DNA of 28,600 bases. Source: CAYJPA01 sp964371945. GTDB lineage: Bacteria > Chloroflexota > Chloroflexia > Thermomicrobiales > UBA6265. The stretch lies in the NCBI GenBank assembly GCA_964371945.1, contig CAYJPA010000083.1:1-28600 (forward strand), written 5' to 3'. Positions within the stretch are counted from its first letter, which is position 1; every line of letters begins with the position of its first letter. The position numbers and the translations under genes are program-made. Shown in pieces: positions 7,236 to 14,131 of the stretch. The notes beneath the pieces are model-generated. The model worked only from the letters and a program-made list of their open reading frames with translations, had not been told where the DNA came from and searched no databases.

Positions 7236-8402
7236 CTAGCCGGCCGGGGTCGCGTTCTCGATTGCCTCGTCGACACTCTTGGCGACCTTCTGCTTGTACA
7301 TCTCGATGTATTCGTCGAGCCGGTTGCGGGCGATGTCGTCGTGATACTGCTCCGGTGGCGACTTCATGAAGTAGGACGATGGTGCGTAGAGCGGGCCGTT
7401 GATGCCGTTGTCGAGCGCGAGCTTGGCGCAGCGAACCGCGTCGATGACCACGCCGGCCGAGTTCGGGGAGTCCCAGACTTCGAGCTTGAGCTCCATGTTG
7501 AGGGGAACGTCGCCAAAGGTTGTGCCTTCGATCCGGATGTGGCACCACTTGCGGTCCTCCAGCCAGGGCACATGGTCGGAAGGACCGACGTGCACATCGG
7601 CGGTTGGCAGCAGGTAGTCCATCTGCGACGTCACCGCATCGGTTTTGGAGATCTTCTTCGAGACCAAGCGGTCGCGCTCGAGCATGTTCAGGAAGTCGGT
7701 ATTGCCGCCGAAGTTGAGCTGATAGGTGCGGTCGATCCGGACGCCGCGATCCGCGAAGAGGCGGGTCAGCACGCGATGGGTGATGGTGGCTCCGACCTGG
7801 CTCTTGATATCGTCGCCGATGATCGGAACGCCGCGGTCGATGAACCGCTTCTGCCAGTATTCGGACTTGGCGATGAAGACCGGGATGCAGTTCACGAAGC
7901 CGCAGCCGGCATCGAGGATCTGCTCGACGTACCACTTGGTCGCCATTTCCGATCCGACCGGCAGGTAGGAGATCACAACGTCGGTTTCGGTCTCACGGAG
8001 GATATTGGCGACGTCCGCGGTCGGTCCTGGCGCCTTGGTGATGATCTCAGAGAGGTAGCGGCCTAGACCGTCGTGCGTCATTCCGCGCTCGACCTTCACC
8101 CCGAGATTTGGGACATCGGCGAACTTGATGGTGTTGTTCGGCTCAGCCAGGATTGCCTTACTTAGGTCCTTGCCGACCTTGTTCACGTCGATGTCGAAAG
8201 CGGCGGTGAACTCGATGTCGCGGACGTGGTAGCCGCCGAGATCGACGTGCATCAATCCCGGGACGAAATCGTCAGGATTAGCGTCTTTATAGTATTGAAC
8301 GCCCTGCACCAGCGACGACGCGCAGTTGCCGACGCCGATGATCGCGACGCGGACTTTGCCGCCACGCTTTCGTTTGCCGCCTGCCAATTTGTTGGTTTCC
8401 AT
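7236..8402 (-). CDS. ino1: Inositol-1-phosphate synthase from the internal start (enzyme-only form)
   Basis: A second start, ATG 8402, lies in the same frame at the boundary of the enzyme part and would give a free 388-residue enzyme. It is preceded by AAGGAGG (8412-8418) nine bases away, a near-perfect ribosome site and stronger than most in the window. This length is close to that of stand-alone actinobacterial Ino1 proteins (about 360-370 residues) plus a basic lead (ETNKLAGGKRKRGGK). The simplest readings are that both the fusion and the free enzyme are made, or that the enzyme is mainly made here and the HTH protein is a translational read-on. The enzyme uses NAD as an internal redox cofactor; the whole catalytic core is present. 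Confidence 0.85.
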   Translation of the reverse strand: METNKLAGGKRKRGGKVRVAIIGVGNCASSLVQGVQYYKDANPDDFVPGLMHVDLGGYHVRDIEFTAAFDIDVNKVGKDLSKAILAEPNNTIKFADVPNLGVKVERGMTHDGLGRYLSEIITKAPGPTADVANILRETETDVVISYLPVGSEMATKWYVEQILDAGCGFVNCIPVFIAKSEYWQKRFIDRGVPIIGDDIKSQVGATITHRVLTRLFADRGVRIDRTYQLNFGGNTDFLNMLERDRLVSKKISKTDAVTSQMDYLLPTADVHVGPSDHVPWLEDRKWCHIRIEGTTFGDVPLNMELKLEVWDSPNSAGVVIDAVRCAKLALDNGINGPLYAPSSYFMKSPPEQYHDDIARNRLDEYIEMYKQKVAKSVDEAIENATPAG

Positions 8403-8651
8403 GCGGGTTGTCCTCCTTGGGCTCGAAGCCTCTTGCTTCGCGCCGCTTCGATTCTCAGCGCCGGCGAACTCGGTGACCTCGTGCGTTTCGACGCCCAGGG
8501 CATCGACGATCGACTGCATGGTTGACCAGTTGATCCGGGAAAAGCGGCCGCTCTCGATCCGGGTGACGGTCCAGCGTGCGACGCCGGCTCGTTCGGCCAG
8601 ATCGCGATAGCTGATTCCGCGGATGTCTCGCCATTCACGCAATGTTCTCAT
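7236..8651 (-). CDS. XRE helix-turn-helix domain fused in frame to inositol-1-phosphate synthase
   Basis: The open frame has no stop between an N-terminal DNA-binding domain and a complete inositol-1-phosphate synthase, giving 471 residues from ATG 8651. That start has GGAGGA six bases before it. Residues 1-63 are a clear XRE-type helix-turn-helix (SYRDLAERAGVARWTVTRIESGR). About 20 polar residues follow, then the enzyme. The enzyme closely matches the actinobacterial Ino1 type: VRVAIIGVGNCASSL for NAD binding, YLPVGSE, DDIKSQVGATITHR, NFGGNTDFLNMLER, SKKISKT, KLEVWDSPNSAGV and LMKSPPEQ-like SYFMKSPPEQ near the end. It would cyclise glucose 6-phosphate to inositol phosphate for inositol lipids or solutes. 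The upstream ATG/GTG codons at 8753 lie inside an operator palindrome and are unlikely starts. I know of no described HTH-Ino1 fusion. A single-base sequencing error in the linker could also join two genes falsely, since one alternative frame has TGA right after the HTH domain. Confidence 0.75.
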   Translation of the reverse strand: MRTLREWRDIRGISYRDLAERAGVARWTVTRIESGRFSRINWSTMQSIVDALGVETHEVTEFAGAENRSGAKQEASSPRRTTRMETNKLAGGKRKRGGKVRVAIIGVGNCASSLVQGVQYYKDANPDDFVPGLMHVDLGGYHVRDIEFTAAFDIDVNKVGKDLSKAILAEPNNTIKFADVPNLGVKVERGMTHDGLGRYLSEIITKAPGPTADVANILRETETDVVISYLPVGSEMATKWYVEQILDAGCGFVNCIPVFIAKSEYWQKRFIDRGVPIIGDDIKSQVGATITHRVLTRLFADRGVRIDRTYQLNFGGNTDFLNMLERDRLVSKKISKTDAVTSQMDYLLPTADVHVGPSDHVPWLEDRKWCHIRIEGTTFGDVPLNMELKLEVWDSPNSAGVVIDAVRCAKLALDNGINGPLYAPSSYFMKSPPEQYHDDIARNRLDEYIEMYKQKVAKSVDEAIENATPAG

Positions 8652-8665
8652 CGATCGTCCTCCGA

Positions 8666-8692
8666 TTGGGCCAGATAATACCACCGGCCCAA
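8666..8692. promoter_or_regulatory. Inverted TTGGGCC half-sites flanking the promoter -10 box
   Basis: TTGGGCC (8666-8672) and GGCCCAA (8686-8692) face each other across 13 bases that contain the -10 box of the HTH-Ino1 promoter. A protein bound here would block RNA polymerase. The half-site matches the larger palindrome at 8730-8759. Confidence 0.65.
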
Positions 8693-8703
8693 GATAAGCG
8701 CAA
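8675..8703 (-). promoter_or_regulatory. Promoter of the HTH-Ino1 gene
   Basis: On the minus strand TTGCGC (8698-8703) and TATTAT (8675-8680) are exactly 17 bases apart. Transcription would start only about 16 bases before the ATG, just upstream of the GGAGGA site, so the leader is very short. Confidence 0.6.
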
Positions 8704-8729
8704 GCTTGCGGGAAATTATCCGGCATGCG

Positions 8730-8759
8730 ACGATATTGGGCCATATGGCCCAATATCGT
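8730..8759. promoter_or_regulatory. Perfect 30-bp palindrome, probable operator
   Basis: Bases 8730-8744 are the exact reverse complement of 8745-8759. The core is TTGGGCCATATGGCCCAA (8736-8753). It sits about 27 bases upstream of the -35 box of the HTH-Ino1 promoter. The same half-site recurs at 8666, 8686 and 8820. Perfect dyad symmetry of this length, with no T-run, fits a site for a dimeric regulator such as the XRE domain encoded just downstream. Confidence 0.75.
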
Positions 8760-9037
8760 GAGCTGCCAAGGCGGTTGTTTGCCGAAAACTGAGGACAGAA
8801 GCAGACGATGTCATAATTATTGGGCCACGCAGGTTTGAACAGTGTGCCGAAAGGGTCGAGTCCGTCGTGGATGAAGCCAGGGAGTGCGCGTCGGCTGAAG
8901 CCTCCGGAGTGGGAGACCACAGGTGTCTCCCCTACGACGTTGAACGTGTGTACAGGACACATTATATTAGGAGCGTGGTCTTTACCGATTGATGCGCAGT
9001 CCCATGTGGGTTTGCTCGGCCGCAAGGAGCACTCGCG
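8760..9037. other. Intergenic region with repeat-like hairpin and outward promoter-like site
   Basis: No convincing gene is present in these 278 bases. A further TTGGGCCA half-site lies at 8820-8827. GGGAGAC (8911-8917) and GTCTCCC (8925-8931) form a 7-bp hairpin inside GGAGTGGGAGACCACAGG and what follows; it resembles dispersed intergenic repeats of the GTAGGGGAGAC-type. TTGAAC (8940-8945) and TATATT (8963-8968), 17 bases apart, form a good plus-strand promoter-like pair that would run towards the 3' end of the SPFH gene. On the minus strand TATAAT occurs at 8961-8966. No clear terminator for the PspA cluster is visible. Confidence 0.5.
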
Positions 9038-10018
9038 CTATGAGCCGAGGATCTTTGCTTTCATGGTGGTGAATTCTTCGTCGGTGAGGGCGCCGGATTT
9101 GTGCAGCTCCGCGAGTTTTTCGATCTGCGCGATCGCGTCGGCCGCGCCTGCTCCCGCGGGCGTTTGTTTGGCGCCGGCTCCCTGCATCGCTCCAACGAGC
9201 GTTTGGCCGAGGGCGACTCCGGCTCCCAGTCCGACACCGGTCGAGGCGGCACCGCCGCTCTCGCCGGGATTATTCGCGGCGTCGCGTAACGCCTGGGCGG
9301 CCTGGTACTGGGTGAACGCGGCCATGTCGCCGATCGCGCCCATAGATGAGCGCTGATCAATCGCCTTCTGCACTTCTTCCGGTGGCGTGATTGCGCCAAT
9401 CTGAAACGATGTCAGTTGCAGACCGAGGCGCTTGAAGTCGTCCGCCAAGGCCGCCTTCATCGATTCGGAGAGCTCTTTAGTCAGTCCGCCGAGATCGAGC
9501 AACGGCGTTTTGGCATCGCCGAGGAGATCGTTGAGCTCATTGACGATGATGCTCTTGAGGAATTCGTCGATCGCGCCAGTTGAATAGCCGGTGCGCGATC
9601 CCACAACCTGGCCGATAAAGAGTTGCGGGTCCTCGACGCGCATCGAATAGCCGCCGAACGCGCGCAGCCTGACCATGCCCAGGTCGGCGTCGCGGTAGGC
9701 GACCGGCTGCGGCGTTCCCCACTTCATATCGGTGAATTCGCGCATCGAAACGAAGTAGACCTCGGCGGTAAAGATCGAGGTTCCGCCGGAGAGCAATCCA
9801 ATCAACCCCGTGAGGAAGGGGATATTGTTGGTCGAAATCGTGTGGCGGCCAGGACCAAAAACATCAAGCGCTTTGCCGTCCCGGACGAAGACTGCTCGCT
9901 GGCTCTCACGGACGACAACCTGCGAACCGAGGCGGAACTCGCCGGAACCGCTCTCCGGCTCGCGATGCGCGATCTCGCCGGCGTACTCGTCTGGATGCTG
10001 AATGAGATCGATGACCAT
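9038..10018 (-). CDS. SPFH-domain protein with C-terminal SHOCT domain (YdjI / virion-core-like)
   Basis: The 326-residue protein matches the SPFH-like family that includes Bacillus subtilis YdjI. Residues about 25-240 form the SPFH-like part (GSQVVVRESQRAVFVRDGKALDVFGPG at its start, then GYSMRVEDP). Residues 245-290 are rich in Gly and Ala, and 295-325 are a SHOCT domain (IEKLAELHKSGALTDEEF), a short oligomerisation module. No membrane helix is obvious, so it is probably cytosolic or peripheral. ATG 10018 is preceded by GGAAGGGAG. In Bacillus the ydjFGHI operon joins such a protein to a PspA homologue, and here it follows pspA by 30 bases. It therefore probably serves as a membrane-scaffold partner of PspA under envelope stress. 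Confidence 0.88.
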   Translation of the reverse strand: MVIDLIQHPDEYAGEIAHREPESGSGEFRLGSQVVVRESQRAVFVRDGKALDVFGPGRHTISTNNIPFLTGLIGLLSGGTSIFTAEVYFVSMREFTDMKWGTPQPVAYRDADLGMVRLRAFGGYSMRVEDPQLFIGQVVGSRTGYSTGAIDEFLKSIIVNELNDLLGDAKTPLLDLGGLTKELSESMKAALADDFKRLGLQLTSFQIGAITPPEEVQKAIDQRSSMGAIGDMAAFTQYQAAQALRDAANNPGESGGAASTGVGLGAGVALGQTLVGAMQGAGAKQTPAGAGAADAIAQIEKLAELHKSGALTDEEFTTMKAKILGS

Positions 10019-10048
10019 CGTCGATGGCTCCCTTCCGCGACGAAACCG

Positions 10049-10780
10049 TTAGGCCGAGGGTGTTGTCGGTGGGATCGCCACGTTCTCCTCTTCCGATTCG
10101 GTGGTCGAGGCCGCCAACGACGCGGTGGCTCCGCCTGCCTTGAGCAGTTGCAGTTCCATTTCGATGTCGGAATCGACGTCAAGCTCACGGAACTGTGCGG
10201 TGTATGAATCGTCGCCCATTTCCGTCAGCGCGGCGGCTTTCGCTTCCGATCCGCGAATCTTGCGCTCCATCCGCTCGAGGTCGGCCGTCGGATCCATCGG
10301 CGAGAACTCGGAGAGCGATTCGGCGACCCGGACCTGCGCATGCGCCCGGCGCTGGCGGTTGATCATCACGTCCTTTTGCGCCATCGTGGTTTCATACTTC
10401 GAAACCAGCATTTGCAGCTGCTCTTTGATCTTGGAGACTGTCTGCTCTTGTGTGCTTAGTTGGGACTCGTAGACTGCCGCGGCCTCGTCATTGTCACGTT
10501 TGCGGCGGAGCGCCTCGCGGGCGAGATCGTCTTTCCCGGCATCGACTGCCCGTTGCGCCTTCGAGCCCCAGTCGTTGGAGAGTTTGCGAGCCGCGGTGAG
10601 ATCGATCGAAATCTCCTTCTCCTGGATAATCATGGCGGCCACTTGCTCCCTGGCCTGTTTGATGTTGGATTCCATATCCCGCAGGATTTGGTTCAACATC
10701 TTTTCGGGGTCCTCGGCGCGGTCGAGTAGATCGTTGATGTTCGCCCGGGTCAGTTGCGAGATGCGATCGATGATTCCCAT
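10049..10780 (-). CDS. pspA: PspA/IM30 family membrane-stress protein
   Basis: PspA-family proteins are coiled-coil ESCRT-III-like proteins that bind damaged inner membrane and keep it tight to protons. This 243-residue protein begins MGIIDRISQLTRANINDLLDRAEDPEKML, typical of the family: an amphipathic first helix, then the conserved AEDPEKML. Long heptad-rich helices run from about residue 25 to 185. The C-terminal part is acidic with a Ser/Thr/Ala tail (TESEEENVAIPPTTPSA), longer than in the shortest homologues. ATG 10780 has AAGGAG about 10 bases before it. No pspF or pspBC-type gene is visible, so regulation differs from that of Escherichia coli. Neighbours on both sides are probable partners. 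Confidence 0.95.
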   Translation of the reverse strand: MGIIDRISQLTRANINDLLDRAEDPEKMLNQILRDMESNIKQAREQVAAMIIQEKEISIDLTAARKLSNDWGSKAQRAVDAGKDDLAREALRRKRDNDEAAAVYESQLSTQEQTVSKIKEQLQMLVSKYETTMAQKDVMINRQRRAHAQVRVAESLSEFSPMDPTADLERMERKIRGSEAKAAALTEMGDDSYTAQFRELDVDSDIEMELQLLKAGGATASLAASTTESEEENVAIPPTTPSA

Positions 10781-10837
10781 GCTGGTCTTTCTCCTTTTTC
10801 GCTCAATAGGCGTACGGCGCGTTCGGTTGCCGCGTTC

Positions 10838-11866
10838 TCAGTTTGGTTTTCCGAAGATCTCGACATCATCGGGATGAACATCCGCTCCGGCGAGCACTTG
10901 CTGCTCAGTTCCCCATTGCAGCACCAGCGCCCGTTTGGTGGGATCGGTTGATCCGCGCAGGAGGGTGTACGCCACCGGACGTCGTCCGGATTGACCGCCG
11001 ACGCCGACCATGTCGCCAGAACCATGCCCGCTTGCATCAATCGCAAAGCTCTCACCACCGATTGTAGGTGCAGTTCCGGGCACATAACTGTCTTTGGTTG
11101 TGGTCAGGAGTGCATACGGCTGACCATGCGCTTTGGGCACCATGAGCCACTTTTCGGGGGCGACGTCGAGCCGAAAAACCCGGAAATTGCCGCTCGTCGA
11201 TTCGATGTCGATCCGGGCGTCGACCACGAAATTGTCGCCGAGCACCGCGAGCGCGTCACGATCGTGCAATTCGTATGCAACTGGTGGTGTTGCAGCGGCC
11301 AGTTTTTGTTCCGGCGATTCCAGCACCGCGAGCACGCTGTTTATTTGCTCGACCGAGGCCGGCATGGCCGTTTGAATCACGGTTGAGCGCTGATCGAATC
11401 GCGCTGAGGCCTGGTTGACCATTTGCAGACCTACCGCGGCCGCTGCATCGATGTCCCCGCCCGAACTAGATGCCTGCTCGAGCTGAACAGTTGCGCCGTC
11501 GATCTGATCGACGCTGGCAAAGAGCGATTCGTCGAAGAGGCGGATTTGGTCGAGGACGGTGGCGTCGATATCGCGGTTTCCAAAGAGTCCGCCGTAGCCG
11601 TACGAGGCAGTGTTGATACGATCGCGAAGATGACGAACCGCTCCGGCGAAGCTGTTAACGGGACCGACATCGGCAATTCGGCGGGCATCGGCCAACTGTC
11701 CGGCGACTCGATCTATTCGATCCGCCCGGCTTGCCAGGTCAGCCGCCAATCGATCCCGAACGGCGCGATCGGCGTCGCGTCGTGATTCCTTGTCTTTATA
11801 GCCGGCGAAGCCTGGAATCGCGTTCAGTACGCGCGTTGCGGTTCGTTCCGCCCATGTTTGGCTCAT
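10838..11866 (-). CDS. DUF4178-like protein of the PspA cluster
   Basis: The 342-residue product is not firmly recognised. Residues about 20-190 are helical and rich in charged residues and Ala/Gln, with possible coiled coils. Residues 200-340 look like mixed beta structure: YELHDRDALAVLGDNFVVDARI then FRVFRLDVAPEKWLMVP, which resembles the DUF4178 fold found near PspA genes in several phyla. There is no signal peptide or membrane helix. ATG 11866 has GGGGTGA just before it. The gene lies 57 bases before pspA and 29 bases after the zinc-ribbon gene, so it is almost surely in the same operon. A role as a PspA-associated envelope-stress factor is inference from context. Confidence 0.75.
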   Translation of the reverse strand: MSQTWAERTATRVLNAIPGFAGYKDKESRRDADRAVRDRLAADLASRADRIDRVAGQLADARRIADVGPVNSFAGAVRHLRDRINTASYGYGGLFGNRDIDATVLDQIRLFDESLFASVDQIDGATVQLEQASSSGGDIDAAAAVGLQMVNQASARFDQRSTVIQTAMPASVEQINSVLAVLESPEQKLAAATPPVAYELHDRDALAVLGDNFVVDARIDIESTSGNFRVFRLDVAPEKWLMVPKAHGQPYALLTTTKDSYVPGTAPTIGGESFAIDASGHGSGDMVGVGGQSGRRPVAYTLLRGSTDPTKRALVLQWGTEQQVLAGADVHPDDVEIFGKPN

Positions 11867-11895
11867 CGCTCACCCCGTTGTGACACTCGATCGTA

Positions 11896-12420
11896 CTAGC
11901 CGGTCAATGCAATTTCAACGCCGCAGTACGGACACTTGATCAGCCCTTTTCCGGCCAATTCGAGGGTGCCACCGCAATTTGGACAGACGCGTTGACCCTG
12001 CAGTTTCGAGGCATCGACCGAGTAGAGCAGCCCCTTGTCCCAGTCAACGTATCCGCTGAAGAGTCCCCGGCCGACCAATTCATACAGATCGCGCTGGACC
12101 TGCTCCTTGGTCGAATTGAGATCGAGCACAAGGTCCGGCACCGAAACGGTGCCTTTCGTCGTCACGATGTCGAGCAGACGCCGCTGGGCCTGAACTTTGG
12201 CCATATCCTTCGCTTCGGCGTTTCCCTTGATCAGAAAATAGATCCCGCCGCCGATGAGCGGCACGAGCAAAAAGAGCGAAAGGATGACACCAAACAATGC
12301 GGCGGAGCCCCCGATTCGGTCTTCGCGCATGCCTTGAATCAACCAGGCCCAGAATCCGACTCCGACGATAACGCCGGCGCCCAGCATGATAAGTCCGACG
12401 ATGCGTCCAGATGCCGTCAC
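11896..12420 (-). CDS. Membrane protein with winged-helix and C-terminal zinc ribbon
   Basis: From GTG 12420 the product has 174 residues. Two hydrophobic segments (about 7-27 and 38-61) are followed by a probable winged-helix or PCI-like stretch (QRRLLDIVTTKGTVSVPDLV, then a recognition-like helix STKEQVQRDLYELVGRG). A zinc ribbon follows at the end with CPNC and CPYC separated by 14 residues. The frame stays open to TTG/ATG-type codons at 12576, but that would overlap the glycosyltransferase gene by 47 bases and adds residues without a clear fold, so I prefer the shorter start; the true one is uncertain. Bacillus YdjG, next to a PspA homologue, also has a zinc ribbon, so this is probably the first gene of the PspA cluster. 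Confidence 0.7.
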   Translation of the reverse strand: MTASGRIVGLIMLGAGVIVGVGFWAWLIQGMREDRIGGSAALFGVILSLFLLVPLIGGGIYFLIKGNAEAKDMAKVQAQRRLLDIVTTKGTVSVPDLVLDLNSTKEQVQRDLYELVGRGLFSGYVDWDKGLLYSVDASKLQGQRVCPNCGGTLELAGKGLIKCPYCGVEIALTG

Positions 12421-12529
12421 TAATATCGCTCTACTTCCTGCCTCGTCCGGCCGCGTTTTGCTTTCGAGCGGTAGGTATGTTGCCTTCACGCGTGAAATGA
12501 TACGTCTCAGGTCGTCACCGTGCAGCCCA

Positions 12530-13633
12530 TCAACGTTCGATCGTGCGCCGGAGCACGTTAAGGGTTTGTCTCGCACATCGCTCCCAGGTGAAGTTGGCCG
12601 CTCGCAGCCGACCCCTGGCGATCAGACTCAGCCTCAGATCGACATCGGACAAGACGCGGGAAAGACCGGCCGCGATTGATGCCGGGTCGAGCGGATCGAC
12701 GTAGAACGCCGCATCGCCGCCAATTTCCGGCAAAGACGATCGATTTGACGAAACGACCGGCGTGCCGCACGCCATCGCCTCGAGCACGGGCATTCCGAAA
12801 CCCTCGTACAAGGATGGTTGGCAGACGGCGACCGCTCCCGAATAGATCGGCGGCAGGTCTGAATCCTCGATATACCCGATCATCCGGACATCGGCTCCGG
12901 AAGCGGCGATCCCAGTTTCCACTTCACCGGCGAGCCATCCGCGCTTTCCTACGATCACCAAGGCAATCTCTTCACCGCACGCATTGAGCGACGCGATCGC
13001 CTGGGCAAGCCTGACGTAGTTCTTTCGCGGTTGAATTGTGCCGAGCGCAAGCACATAGCGGTCGGGCAGTCCGTGGGTGGCTCGAGCCCGATCGATCTCT
13101 TCCCGTGGCGCGGGAGAAAGTGATTCGGAAACGCCGTGGTGGACGACATCGATCTTGTCGGGCCGGACGGTATAGTGCGTCACGAGATCCGATTTCGTGG
13201 TTTCCGAGATCGCGATGATTCGCTTCGCGGCCCGTGCACTCCAGCGAGTCGTGAGATCGAGCATTTTCCGGTCACGCGAGGGATGGGCTTCTGGATGAAC
13301 CAGATAACCGAGGTCGTGGATCGTGACGACGGCGCGAGGATGAACCAACGGCACTACATGCGCCGGAACGAAGAGGAGATCAGGTCGCCGCTTGATCATT
13401 TCGAACGACAACCGAGCATGAGTCCAAAACCGGGGAAACGGAATGCAGACCGGTTGGCCAAGTGGAGGCAGACCGTCCGGAGGCCGGGCCGAGCTCAAAT
13501 AGAGCTCGAATCGTTCTTCGTGATCGAGCCGGGACAGTGCCTGAAGGAGTTGAAAGGTGTAGGTTTCGGTGCCGGTTTTGCGAGTGACGGCCAGCCGGCT
13601 GGCATCAACCCCGATCACCTTTGATTTGGTCAC
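12530..13633 (-). CDS. Glycosyltransferase, GT4 family
   Basis: The 367-residue protein, read from GTG 13633, is a GT-B fold glycosyltransferase. It contains TGTETYTFQLLQAL near the N-terminus (acceptor side), HDLGYLVHPEAHP, AISETTKSDLV, LALGTIQPRKNYVRLAQAI (start of the sugar-nucleotide domain) and the EX7E motif EGFGMPVLEAMACGTPVV, followed by SLPEIGGDAAFYVDP. It would transfer a sugar from a nucleotide donor, probably to a lipid or polysaccharide; donor and acceptor cannot be told. The frame is open further upstream but that part lies inside fabZ; the chosen GTG is 13 bases after the fabZ stop. GTG 13621 is an alternative. The close spacing suggests cotranscription with purA and fabZ. Confidence 0.9.
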   Translation of the reverse strand: MTKSKVIGVDASRLAVTRKTGTETYTFQLLQALSRLDHEERFELYLSSARPPDGLPPLGQPVCIPFPRFWTHARLSFEMIKRRPDLLFVPAHVVPLVHPRAVVTIHDLGYLVHPEAHPSRDRKMLDLTTRWSARAAKRIIAISETTKSDLVTHYTVRPDKIDVVHHGVSESLSPAPREEIDRARATHGLPDRYVLALGTIQPRKNYVRLAQAIASLNACGEEIALVIVGKRGWLAGEVETGIAASGADVRMIGYIEDSDLPPIYSGAVAVCQPSLYEGFGMPVLEAMACGTPVVSSNRSSLPEIGGDAAFYVDPLDPASIAAGLSRVLSDVDLRLSLIARGRLRAANFTWERCARQTLNVLRRTIER

Positions 13634-13646
13634 CGGGGCGCGCCGG

Positions 13647-14102
13647 TCAACTCTTCGCCGGCGGGATCGCGAACATGAACTCGCCCCGGCAGGCAACCTC
13701 GCCATTGACCGTGGCCGTGCCGTTGCCGGTTCCAACCCCGCGCCGGAATAGACCCAGCTCGACCTCGATGCGAAGGGTGTCGCCGGGACGCACCTGTCGT
13801 TTGAAGCGTACGTTGTCGATGCCGGCGAAAAAGGCGATCCGCCCTTTGTACTCCTCGAGCTGCAGCATTGCGACCGCGCCGACTTGAGCGATCGCTTCGA
13901 CGATTAGAACGCCTGGCATGACCGGATAGTCGGGGAAGTGGCCCTGAAAGAAGGGCTCCCCGATCGAGACGTTCTTGATTCCGACCGCACGCTTGCCGGG
14001 TTCAATCTCGATGATCCGGTCGATGAGCAAGAATGGATAGCGATGGGGGATGATCTTCTGGATGTCAATCGCTTCCAGAATGGTTGACTCTGCACCGGTC
14101 AT
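13647..14102 (-). CDS. fabZ: 3-hydroxyacyl-ACP dehydratase FabZ
   Basis: FabZ removes water from 3-hydroxyacyl-ACP in the fatty-acid elongation cycle. The 151-residue protein has the hot-dog fold features of the family: PHRYPFLLIDR (19-29), GHFPDYPVMPGVLIVEA (54-70) with catalytic H55 and E69, and AIAQVGA. Length is normal. ATG 14102 has GGGGGA about nine bases before it. It sits 29 bases after purA and 13 bases before the glycosyltransferase. Neither partner is a fatty-acid gene, so the arrangement is a local operon and not a fab cluster. Confidence 0.96.
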   Translation of the reverse strand: MTGAESTILEAIDIQKIIPHRYPFLLIDRIIEIEPGKRAVGIKNVSIGEPFFQGHFPDYPVMPGVLIVEAIAQVGAVAMLQLEEYKGRIAFFAGIDNVRFKRQVRPGDTLRIEVELGLFRRGVGTGNGTATVNGEVACRGEFMFAIPPAKS

Positions 14103-14131
14103 GATCGTTTATCCCCCACATGACAAGGATT

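Noticed and set aside
7171..7935. 254-residue frame overlapping the inositol-phosphate synthase gene
   Set aside because: It is an Arg-rich shadow of the enzyme gene in another frame on the same strand and has no domain.
8652..8753. N-terminal extension of the HTH-Ino1 frame (34 residues)
   Set aside because: It would begin within the 30-bp palindrome and cover the promoter; the ATG at 8651 has a good ribosome site.
8648..9025. 125-residue minus-strand open frame upstream of the HTH-Ino1 gene
   Set aside because: It crosses the operator palindrome, the promoter and the repeat-like hairpin, has no recognisable domain, and lacks protein-like periodicity. It is most likely chance translation of an intergenic region.
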